A DNA stretch of 64,000 nucleotides, taken from assembly GCA_032622095.1 (NCBI GenBank), contig CP136065.1:241221530-241285529 (forward strand), written 5' to 3'. The position numbers were made by a program, and so were the translations under genes. Positions 34,901 through 46,900 of the stretch are shown piece after piece (within the stretch, counting starts at the first letter, position 1; each line of letters opens with the position of its first letter). The stretch is from Siphonodentalium dalli. Lineage: Eukaryota > Mollusca > Scaphopoda > Gadilida > Siphonodentaliidae. Below the pieces are notes generated by a model that had not been told where the DNA came from, ran no database searches, and saw only the letters and a list, made by a program, of their open reading frames with translations.

Positions 34901-37900
34901 ATTTGACTGGGCTTTTTAAAAGAAAATTTCAGTGATTATTATTACTATTATATATACATTTAAAAACACATTAGACATCAATTAATTTCAATGCGCTTTA
35001 CATAAAATGATACACAAAAACAATCAGTATAAATAAAAAATTGGTCAACAACAAAGAAATTAAAATGAGGAGTAGCGAGATTTTTTAAATGTGAGTTGTT
35101 AACAAGCCTTGAAATAGGGTGTCTGTCATTTGCAGAATGAGGTCCCCAGAGGGTGAATTTAGTGATACTACCCCGCATAGTGGGCTAGCATCACCAAATT
35201 CACCCTCTGGGGACCTCATTCTGCTTACACCTCAGCAGAATGAGGTTCCCAGAGGGTGAATTTGGTGATGCTATCCCGCTATGCGGGGTAGCTCACTAAA
35301 TTCACCCTCTGGGGACCTCATTCTGCAAATGACAGACACCCTATTTCAAGGCTTGGTTGTTAAAACTATACACAGCGATAAAAAGATAATAAAAACTAAA
35401 CAAAAGTCATTGCACATAAATATTTGTTTTGAAGCCAACAAGTGGATGCATATTAATCTACTGTTTTTTACTTGTCTGTTGCAATTTTAAGCACAGATGG
35501 AAAAGGTGTGTTTTTAGTTCTCGCATAATCGATAACATAGTGCCACAATGTCAAATGTTGAGCAGCAGCCAATTCCAAACAGATGTAGTGATTTCCTGGA
35601 ATGAACGGTGTCCATAGTTGTTATCAGGCTTATTGATAGTCTTAATCTTCTGGCAGCAGGATATTGCGTGAATCCAGCTCCGACCACTCAAGCATTGACC
35701 ACAAACATTTCTTATATGTATGACATATTTACTTGCCGGATAGAGTTATAGACAGTCACTGCACATTTAAATTGGACACAGAATCTGAAAGTCATGATGT
35801 GCTCTTTGATCAGAATGTGTGTTATTCTGTCGTCTTTTAGAAGGAGAACACAGATTTTAATTTATTTGGCCTTATTTAAATTTTATTATATGTGACCCGC
35901 CATATCAAATCCAGTCGTAAGTCGGGAATTTTTTACCCTGTGCCAATGCATTCTCTTATATATGCGAGTCGACCATAGGTCGCCTCGCATATATAAGAGC
36001 ATACATTGGCCTAACAATTTTTTATCATGTTTTTAAATAAATGTTTCTTACAAAATTTAGGACATAAAATAAAAAACATCCATTACCCTGCAGGGAGCCC
36101 CACACATATATAGAAGCATATAGAAGAGTGTCGTCTGCTCAATTATTAAAATTGTAAAAAATTGTTAGGCCAATGCATTCTCTTATATATGCGAGGCGAC
36201 CTATGGTCGACTCTCATATATAAGAGAATGCATTGGCACAGGGTAAAAAAATCCCGACTTATGACTGGATTTGATATGGCGGGTCACATATGCAATATTG
36301 ATGGAAATTGTCATAAAAATTATTTACATAACTCCTCACTCTCATTTGTCACAAATATTTGCCAACAGTTCTTAGAATTTACACTCTATGGCGATTTTGT
36401 TGACAATAACAAATGGCATTGTAGATCATGAGTTATAACATAGATCAATGCCTCATCATGCATGTATTATTTCCCATCAGGAATATTAACCAATTGATTA
36501 CTAATCACATAGTTGATTACATTAACATAGTCCATTCTAGATCATGCCATGAATCTCTGCCCTGGCTATGCCATAGAGATCATATTCCGTCCATTCAGTT
36601 TTTGATGTTACCATGATTACGCCCATAGAGATCATATTCCATCCGTTCAGTTTTTTATGTTACCATGACTACACCCAGAGATCGTATTCCATCCGTTCAG
36701 TTTTTGATGTTACCATGACTACACCCAGAGATCGTATTTCATCCGTTCAGTTTTTTATGTTACCATGACAACACCCACAGAGATCGTATTCCATCCGTTC
36801 AGTTTTTGATGTCGGGACATGTTCTGATGGGTAGCTTTATAACATGATAATTTCATGTGTAAGTCAATGGAGGGATTAGGAATGCGGAAAGTTGAAATGT
36901 CTAAGTAAGTAATACTTGATGTCAACATGAAGAGATTCAGCATCGGAAATGTGAACTGTAGGGTGTGCAGAAGGATCTAGCCATTCAAAGAGTAAGATGG
37001 TCGCTGGCAGCCATGATTTTCAACAAAAAGTTTGATGGCTCCAATCTAGTGGCCACCCCAAAGATCCATATGAAGTCTGGTTACGATTGGATAAGGGATG
37101 TCGTCTGTAGGGTGTGTTCATGTGTTCTTTTTTTGGGATCCATTCAATGAGTCAAAACTGTTGTCAGTGAAAATCTGAATGTTGCCGAAAAAAAAACAAC
37201 TGATCCAAGTCGGGTCTTTTAGAAAACAAAGCATGATAGAATGCATGGTTACTTATAACTACATGACATATTCTATGCCTATTTTAACATTAAGGTTTGA
37301 TTATAATACATCATTATGACCGTAATACATCACTCTTTCCGATAATTATATCATTCTATGTTGATATATAGGATACATTTGATGTACACTAATGCTCTCT
37401 AAATAATCGACTCCTTAACCTCAGCAGAATTATGGGTAACTTTTCAGGATTTAGTCGGAAATATGGCTTGTTGCCATTCATCGGAAAGCTCCCCCGAGAG
37501 CTTTCCGATGAATGGCAACAAGCCATATTTCCGACTAAATCCTGAAAAGTTACCCATAATTCTGCTGTGGTTAAGGGGTTGATTAATTAGAGCATTACTG
37601 TACACTAGCATATTGCCCTACTGATATCACAAGCTGGTTCACATCCAGGCCTGAGTTTATTGTGCCTGTCATTTGTAGAATGAGGTCCCCAGAGGGTGAA
37701 TTTAGTAACTCTATCTCGCATAGTGGGCTAGCATCACTAAATTCACCCTCTGGGAATCTCATTCTGCTTAGGCCTCATCTTCTCTAGAAAGCTTCTTTAT
37801 TATCAAATTTCTACAGAAACTTCTTCACATATATTCTATCTTCTTTTTTCAGTTTAGTTTCTCTATATCCCCAAATTGGCAGAAGACACATTGCATAATT

Positions 37901-40900
37901 GAGGTTCCCAATGGGTGTACATCACAATATTCACCATTTGGGAACTTCAATCTGAGTCTATGTCTCCCATAGCATATGAGGCCATGCAGAATGAGGTCCC
38001 CATTTGGTCCCCGCTAAACTCAGACTTGTTCACATCGAAGTAAACTTGGACTAAGTTGAATAACGAGATATCAGAGAAAATGTTTGTGAGTTTTGCTGAT
38101 CAAGTGAATAAACTTCGGTAAGATATTTATCTGGAACAAGCTTGTTTTATCACTTACATGTGGATTGTCTTTACTGCCGTACTTTATAAACAGAGCATAT
38201 GCTGAGGTAGGTCGAGCAGGTTTCCCAAGTCTTCTCATCAGCTGAATGCGGATTAAAATAACTTAAATACATACTGAAATCAGAAATAAGACATCACCTT
38301 TGGTAGCTATTTTCATTAAAGACATAGTATTTCTTCAGAGTCCTGGATACATGTGTAGGCCGCGCAAAAGGAATTATGAATTAAACAATAATGAAATTAT
38401 GTATGACAGGAACAAAGCCATTAAAATAGCTTAAACATATCTACTAGTAAAAACGGTGCACATCTGTTTACGTTACATCCATGGTCTGTGATATATGTTA
38501 GTGTCTCGGTAATTTTCATATGTCAATTTTAAAAACGGGACTTATCATGTTTTTGGTCTGTCCATCCACCTGTCTGTCTAGCCATTCATATTTCATTCAT
38601 AACTTCAGTTCAGTAAGTTTAACTGAACTTAAGCTTAATGGAATGAAATTTGGTTCATTACTCCATTTTTACCATAGGCCGTTTTTTTACATTTAGTCTC
38701 AATTATCATTTCGGATTATAAGTTTCGTTTATGTTAACTGAATGTAATGAAATATGGTATGAAGGTTTACAACAATAAAATACAGGCCAAGTTTGTTTTT
38801 TGGGGTTCTGTCCACCCATTATTACCAAAGTTATGGACCTTTTTCAACTTGAAATTTGGGTTTTCTTGGATGATATTTGATATGCAGACCAGAGTTATGG
38901 GCCCTTTTTTTACTTAAGAGCAGTGTTCGCGCTGGACCGAAAAATCTCTGGCCAAAATTAAAAACAATTATCATTAAGAGAACAGAAATATTATTTCTAA
39001 GTCAAATAAAATCAAACCTGACCTGCATCTTCTCAATTGTGAACCACGTATCAAATATCAAGATATTCTGTTGAATATTGTTCAAGTTGCCATCCGAACA
39101 ACATAGCTGAGTCAAAAACCATCGGAATATGACCAAAATCGTACTTGGCCTGCGTCTTCTCAAATGATATCCATGTACAATATATCAAGAAAATCAGTTG
39201 AATATTGCACAAGTTACCAAGAGGATAACCCGAAAACAGCAATTTCTAAGTCGAACAAGGGAATAACTCCCATCAAAAATCATCGGACTGTGACCAAAAT
39301 CAAACTTGGCCTGCATCCCCTAAAATGAGAATCACATATAAAATATCAAGAAAATCTGTTAATATTGCTCAAGTTATCATGCGGACAACCTCGGATGGAA
39401 GGACACACAGACATGCTGATTATAATACTTAACAAAAAATGTTGATAGATCTGGATAGATTCAGTATAAAATACTAGTACCTTTTCTTTCATTCTTTTCT
39501 CCTTGGTTTTATTTTCTTTATCTTCATCAAAAGTTTTTCGCTCTTCTGGTGATAAACTATCGAGGAATTTGGCGTAATCATGTCTATATAATTCCATTCT
39601 CTGATTAAATTGGTCCTTGAGAACCTGAAATTGAAAATTTACATATGAAACAAATATCAGATGCAGCAACACAATCATGTCACACTCACATAAACAGGCA
39701 CGGATTGCCTTAATTTGAATTCAGTGATTTTGAAAACAAAGAGGAAATTAAAGATACGGGCGGCGTTGGCAGTGGGTATGCTGTTAAAATATTCAGCTCC
39801 GTCAAAAACTGCCATAAACAGAAAGAATAGTAAAATATAGACAGACTTTGTTCTTATACCAATCAGAAATATGGCATAAACAGTATGTTTATATTGTCAA
39901 ATGTTTTTCCTTTGTTATGTAAACAAAAGCAAAAAACGTTGCAAAAAACGTTACAGAACCTGGCTTTTGTTTAGATCCGGATATGGTAAACATAAAGAGC
40001 GTTTATATCATTTGTGTGTGATTAACCAATAGAATTGCGCTGTGTTATGTAAACAGCAGCAAAACTGCTGTAACACGAGCAGGTTCTTGACGACAATATA
40101 CTATTTACGTGCCGATTATGTTTGTGGCATATGAACAAAACTATATATATTTTAATATTCCTTCTGTTGATGGCGATTTGAACAAATACAGTCCTTCGAA
40201 TTTGGAAAACGTAGGTGCGCGATATATCGCTCGGAGCTTTTGGAATTTGCGCGCGCCTTTTTTTGCGGGACCACAATTCAAATTAACATGGATGAAATGA
40301 TTACTGAATAAAGACAAACACAATTATAATGATACACACGTGTAATTCCAAGTGTGCCTTTGGCAACTTAAAGTGAAAACAGAAATAAAAACATATGTTT
40401 ATATTGTAGTACAATATCTAGTCCACAATAATCCGATTATCTGGCAATCCAGGTGAATCTAATCACGGTAATGAGTCCACTTCCGCGTCTGAGAGCGCAT
40501 GCTCACCAGACTCGCAGTCGCTTAAAACTTCAAACTCGGAAGTGGAATCGTTACCGCAATCAGATTCACCGGAATCCGACGAATCAACCGGGGCTCTCTT
40601 TCGTTTTGATATAGTCGGTATTTGAGGAGGCTCCAATGTCCATTTTTCGTTTTTCTCCGAGTCGAGAGATACTGGCTTCGAAGTATAGCTTCGAAGTATA
40701 GTTAAACTTAAAACCTAATCTATGCCAATAATATTCAAATGAATCGGCGAATCCCGCATGCCGAAACATCAAACGAGGCTGCCAAAGAATTGACACTGTT
40801 TTTTGCGGGAACTCGCACATGCAGCAGTTGTGACGAGGTGTACCCCAATCATTGAGTGAGAAAGACGCCGGCGGCCGCTTTGATCTTTGTTATTATGTTC

Positions 40901-43900
40901 GTAATCAACGTCATCGCTACTGAGAAAGATACACGGTGAATAGTCTTGTCGGCGTTTAACCATTGATGTGCTGTTTGTTAAAATCTCGTTCACTGGCTGC
41001 AAATTCCAACGCGCGCATTTAAATTTTTCGGCGTGCGCATTTAATAACTCGCTGGTTTTTAGATCCGCGTGCGCCAAGGCGCGCAAGCGCAATTGCGCGC
41101 CTCAAAATCGAAGGACTGACAAATATGAATATTTCTGCAACGAACGCCGCCCTTGTCTTTAATAAATACTTATCTACTCATTTAGTCATTTCATATATAA
41201 TATACGTAAAGTACGGGTGTGAGTACAGTAAAACATCTCCAAACCGAACACCCTTCAGACCAGTCCTTCTGTTCGGATTAGAGAGGTGTTCGGTTTATAG
41301 AAAATAGCACTACGATCGGAATGTATTGAAAAATGTTACAGTGATTGAAAATGTTGCTTAAAAATATCGCATCGTTAGTATAGTAGATTCGTACTCTTGA
41401 ATAATCGTACCGATTAATTAGCTGTGTTTTGTTCCGTGACCGCTTTGAATCGGATTATAACAACAGGTGTCTGAATGATTACTGAATGCTTATTTAACAC
41501 ACTGTGTGAACAAAGGTGACCACGGGAATTACAGCACTGACATTTCACATCAATCATTGTGCTGATTGGACTCTTATTTTTACAACCACTATCAAAACTA
41601 AACACTAATTAGCTTAACGTACACGATGGTAGTGTATTGTCACCAGTTCAGTTTTAATCAAGATGTCAGAACGAATGAGCCTTCATGAAAATGGCCACTC
41701 ATAGTTGAATGAATAGACTAGAAATTTTAACTTATAACGGATCCCCAGTCTATACAATAAAGCCAACACGAGTTCAGCATCACATTTGTCCAATCTACCT
41801 CACATGAGTTTGGTCGGTATCACTTTCCGCGTTCGGATTTCGGAGGTAAAAATTCATGTATTCATTCACTTTTGGATTAGAAAAACCGTCCGAAGTTCAG
41901 AATAGAGAGTTTCCGGATTACAGAGGAAATTTTTTAGTGACAATGCACTTGTGTGAATTCGGGACGGGACAATTTGGTCAGTATGGAGAGGGATTCGGTT
42001 TATAGAGGGCCCGGTTTGGAGAGGTTTTACTATATAACGTATCTTCATCATCCTACTTTGACTGGAAGAACGCATCAATATTGAAGATAATCTGGGAAGA
42101 AATAAAACTTGATCACCATGGATTATAGCATATGGCCCTTAATATTTGGGAATAGATACATAAAAATAATTACACCCACTTAATTTTTTACAGTATTTTG
42201 CCATTAGATTCCAAAAAGCAAACGTATTTAAATAGGATAATTACATTAGGGTGGAAGTGAACGTTGAGTGTAGGAATTTTGCCAAGGAAACATGTGACTT
42301 TGCAGCAACAACTCTGTAAACAAGGCTCAAAATAAAAAAAAATTTACTGACTGTCAAAATGACAGGCACCAAATGGATGGTGTTGGTCATTTCAAAATAG
42401 TGCCTGTCAAATTTTCAGATGTACTGTATGAGACAGTATTTATATTTCCAATTGACTTATTATTCGTCAATGATGCGCACATTTTATTCAGCGTCCAATC
42501 GCCATCCTAGGACAAAACCATGTTATTTTTATTTTCAAAAGTTCAAAAACTTTATGTTTATTCATAAATACACATGCAATTCACAAACGACATAATTATA
42601 TTTACTCTGAATTGATCTGAAATTAAAAAAGAACTATTTTTTCTTTTAATGTTCGATTTGGCGAGTAGTGGCTACTTGGACGTACACAAACAGATAGAGA
42701 TTGTTTAAAAATTTGCATTGGACAAAATGTCCGACAAATACAGAAGTGCACTGGACATAAGCTGTTTTTCGCCGAACAATGACCTTGACCGGCCACTTAT
42801 TTTGAGCCTTGACTATAAAGTTCCTACTTTCAGGTGCCTAATAAGAGTGTCAGTACAATTATTAATTTTGGAGAAAGTCACTATTATTCGGCATTGATAC
42901 ATAGTGAAATTGCCATCACAATTATTAATTTCAGTCTACACATATTCTCAAAATAATTGTCCCTTTTAACGCGGTCCTCAGCTGTTTACAATGTTGTTGT
43001 AACGTCAGCGAGATGCGGTTGTTGCATATGTTTACATTTTGTGTTATTTCCCCACTCCTAGTGTCCATCTCGGATGTGGTGTAGTTTTCCATTCAAAATG
43101 ATGTTGTAAATAAAGCACTGTTTAATTGTTTATCTTCATAAGGACATTCGTTTTTGAATATGTCAAGGTAAATGTGTTAAATATTGACTTATTTACGAAT
43201 GCATAGCTCCAAAATCACAAAGTATTTTCCAAGAATTTTTTTAGCACTCTGTATGTAAGTGACTTGACTGACTACATGAGGACGTCAAACCAATAAGGAT
43301 GTTTGTACTCAAAAATAAATTTTCATACAAGGAACGAATGCATGGCTAATTTCTTAATTCATTATTTGAGCCAACAAGACAGATCGAAAATCATTGTTAT
43401 GCGACAATATAAAACAGGCATGTCAGACTGACACGTGACAATATAAAACAGGCATGTCAGACGGACATAAAGACACCCAAAGTATCGCTGGCGGAACGGA
43501 ACCTTAGGCATCATTCTGTTTCATTAGCGGTCACATGATATGAACCTAAGGCATCATTCTGTTTCATTAGCGGTCACATGATATTTCCAACTGAAAAGGC
43601 ATTTTTATGTTGATTTGTTTTACCGATATGTAATTATAAGGAATAACCTTCAGTCCTGATAAAATTAAACAGTATAAATACATTTGTGCCGATCACAAAC
43701 TTTTATAAATCGTATTTATAATGTGTAATTATATTAGGAATGAGAATTATTCCTTAACCCTTTTAGTGCCAGGGGCCGATCTCATCGGCCCTAATTTATG
43801 GTCTGTAGAGTCCCCTAAAAAAAAAAATTTTTTGGGTTAGGCCAATGTATTCTCTTATATATGCGAGGCGACCTATGGTCGACTCGCATATATAAGAGAA

Positions 43901-46900
43901 TGCATTGGCACAGGGTATATGGGTCGATACAAAAATCGGACCTGGCACTCAAAGGGTTAAATGTTGGCTAAACATGTTAACAGTGAATACCTCTTTCTCA
44001 TGTTGTGGAAGCTCATGCCATAGTTTTGATGCTCTGACAACAATTTCAGTTTGACTCAAGTCTGAAATAATAATGACAAGACAATCAATAACTGTTGGGC
44101 CAATTATAATGTTTTTTTTCAAATGCCGTATATAATCTTGTCACAAATGACTCCATACTATTCATGTAATGTCTGCTGTGAATCAGTGGATGTTATCGTT
44201 TCGAAATACTCCATCCCTTTAAAGTTACATGTACATGTGTATGGGGTTATTGAGGGATGTACAGTAATGCCCTAAGTAATCGACTCCTTAAACACAGCAG
44301 AATTATGGGTAACTTTTCAGGATTTAGTCGGAAATATGGCTTGTTGCCATTCATCGGAAAGCTCTCGGGGAGAGCTTTCCGATGAATGGCAACAAGCCAT
44401 ATTCTGACTAAATCCTGAAAAGTTACCCATAATTCTGCTATGTTTAAGGAGTCGATTAATTAGAGCGTTACTGTATATCCATTACATTTTAGTTGAGAGA
44501 TGGGGAATATGTCCAAGGGGTTTATATTTGGTGAGATAAAAGTGTTGTGACTAAATATATTGAGAACAATATTATTATGTAAGCTCAAATTAAACACTGA
44601 ACTAAGACATATTTCCCCATATTGCCAAACATCTATTATTTTATACACAGTCGACATCAGGCCTGGTACGCTTGCCCTTCCACGGACTCAACTCATTGCC
44701 ATGAAATTTGGAAACAGCATTTTCCACCTGGCAAATTTTCATTTTAATACCAGGCCGACTAAATAAATTAATTTTCATGCATGTTTGCAATTGTGACTAA
44801 TTAAATACATTGAAACAACTCTAATTGCTTACCTGATCACAAAACCGCAAACAAACAGGAATGCAACTGGTTTTTCCAGGAATTACCGTAAATACTCCAA
44901 TTTTCTATAGTTCATAATTATTTTGCAGATCGCTTCATATAAATTGTTCCAAATGCCATGCTCATAATGGAAAGCAAACTATTCAAGGGTTTATACATGG
45001 CTATTATTCAAGAAGTTTGGTGAAATCCGAGGATTTTCAAGGGCCTGAAAAATGGATTTTCATATTTAAGGGTTTTCAAGGAGCTGTGGGAAGGGTGTTT
45101 CCAAGTAAAGAGATGACATAACAGATTTGCCTTTCCAATCAACCCTTGACAGGATCTTGCCTCCAGTGCCCTCCACCAATAAGACTTGCATTGTTAGATG
45201 GCTGAAACAACACTAAACATTAACAAGAGATTGCACCGGCGATGCTGGCATACTCCCATGGTGGAAAATTTGAATTGTTAAAGTATGCGTGAGATATCTG
45301 CTTGGACGGGAAAAAAAACTCCAACATTTTAATATAAACAAAGATAAATAACTGTAAAATAGAAAATATGACCAGAAAAATTGAACACTCAATTGCCATC
45401 ATAATAGTGAATATCCATACCAAATTTAATTTATATCCGTCAACCAGTGGTAGAGATACCCACAAAAAAAAAACAACACTTCCATATCTACAAAGATGAA
45501 TAACTCTAGAACGAAAAACCAGAAACAAAAACACGCAATAAAACGATTGAACACTCAATTGATTATCCTCATATAAGTGAACATCCATACCAAATTTCAT
45601 TGAGATTCGTCAATCGGTGGTGGAGATATATGCTCAGATGATTGAACACTCCATTGAATGCCTTCACAGTAGTGAACATCATTATCAAATTTCATTGAGA
45701 TTCGTCAACTGGTGGTGGATATCTGCTCGGACGGACAAAAATCTCAATCAACATTTCCAGATAAACAAAGATGAATAACTCTAAAATGGAAATCTGGAAA
45801 AATAATTGAACATTCTATTGAATGTCCTCATAGTACTGAACATCATACCAAATTTCATTCAGATCCGACAACTGGTGTTTGAGATATCTGCCCAGACGGA
45901 TGGACGGAAAAAGCGGAGGGATAAATTTGGGACGGACGGACGAGGTAAATCCAGTATACCCCTCATTCTCTTCGAGAGTGGGGGTATAATTAACCAACCT
46001 TAGAGTAATGAATCTAGAAGATAATTATCGAAAATACTGCATCTTCAGTTTTAATTTTACCTACATGCACCAGTACATATAGGAATGATTCTTCTATTTT
46101 CTGCCATATACAGATTCGTAAATATGAATATGTAATTAACAACCATTTAAAAATATGTTCAAATTCTATAGATTACCCCGAAAATCCATATAAAGTTTGG
46201 AATCAATCGGATGGAAAATGTTGATTGTAGGGCATCCAAAAGAATATAGTCTTGCAAAGAGTAAACATCAAGATGGCTGCCATCGGCCATGTTTTCTATC
46301 GAACATCGTTCAAATTTGATGACTCCCATCTACAGCTAATACTAAACATGCCTGTAAAGTTTCAAATCATTTCTTTGATAAATGTGGGCTGCAAGCTATG
46401 CTGATGGATTCAAATATGAAATAAAAGGTTGTATACCCTATATCCTCTGAAATGAGTTGGCAGTCGAAAAAGGGGCATAACTCCATTAAAAATCATCGGA
46501 CCGTGACCAAATTCGAACTTGGCTTGTGCCTTCTAAAATGTGAACCACGTACCAAAATCAAGAAATTCTGTTTAATATTGCTCAAGTTACCATCTGGACA
46601 AGGAATGGGTTTGACAGATAGATGCGGTTGATTACAATAGTCCTCAAAAATTTTGGAGGACAATTAAAATGGCTGCTGACAGCCATGTTTTTAAACAAAC
46701 TTCAGAAAAATACAACAGTTCCCATCTAGAGGTCACACTAAAGTTCTGTATGAAGTTTGGTGATGATCCGATGAGGAATGTGGCCTGTAGGTTGTGCCAA
46801 AGGAAAATGTTGATGGACGGATGGATGCACAGCAACACACGGATGCCAACCCATGGCTATAGCCCAAACTTGACTTTGTCAAGTTCAGCAAAAAACTTGT

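Noticed and set aside
6439-36292. Flip isomers: the interior of the type III element is inverted between 6439 and 35890 while the ends look the same
   Set aside because: Because the ends are inverted repeats of each other, simple insertion in the opposite orientation gives the same picture. No inversion mechanism is needed.
45220-45600. 126-codon - strand frame
   Set aside because: It covers tandem short-element units repeated in the same stretch, so the frame is repeat-derived.
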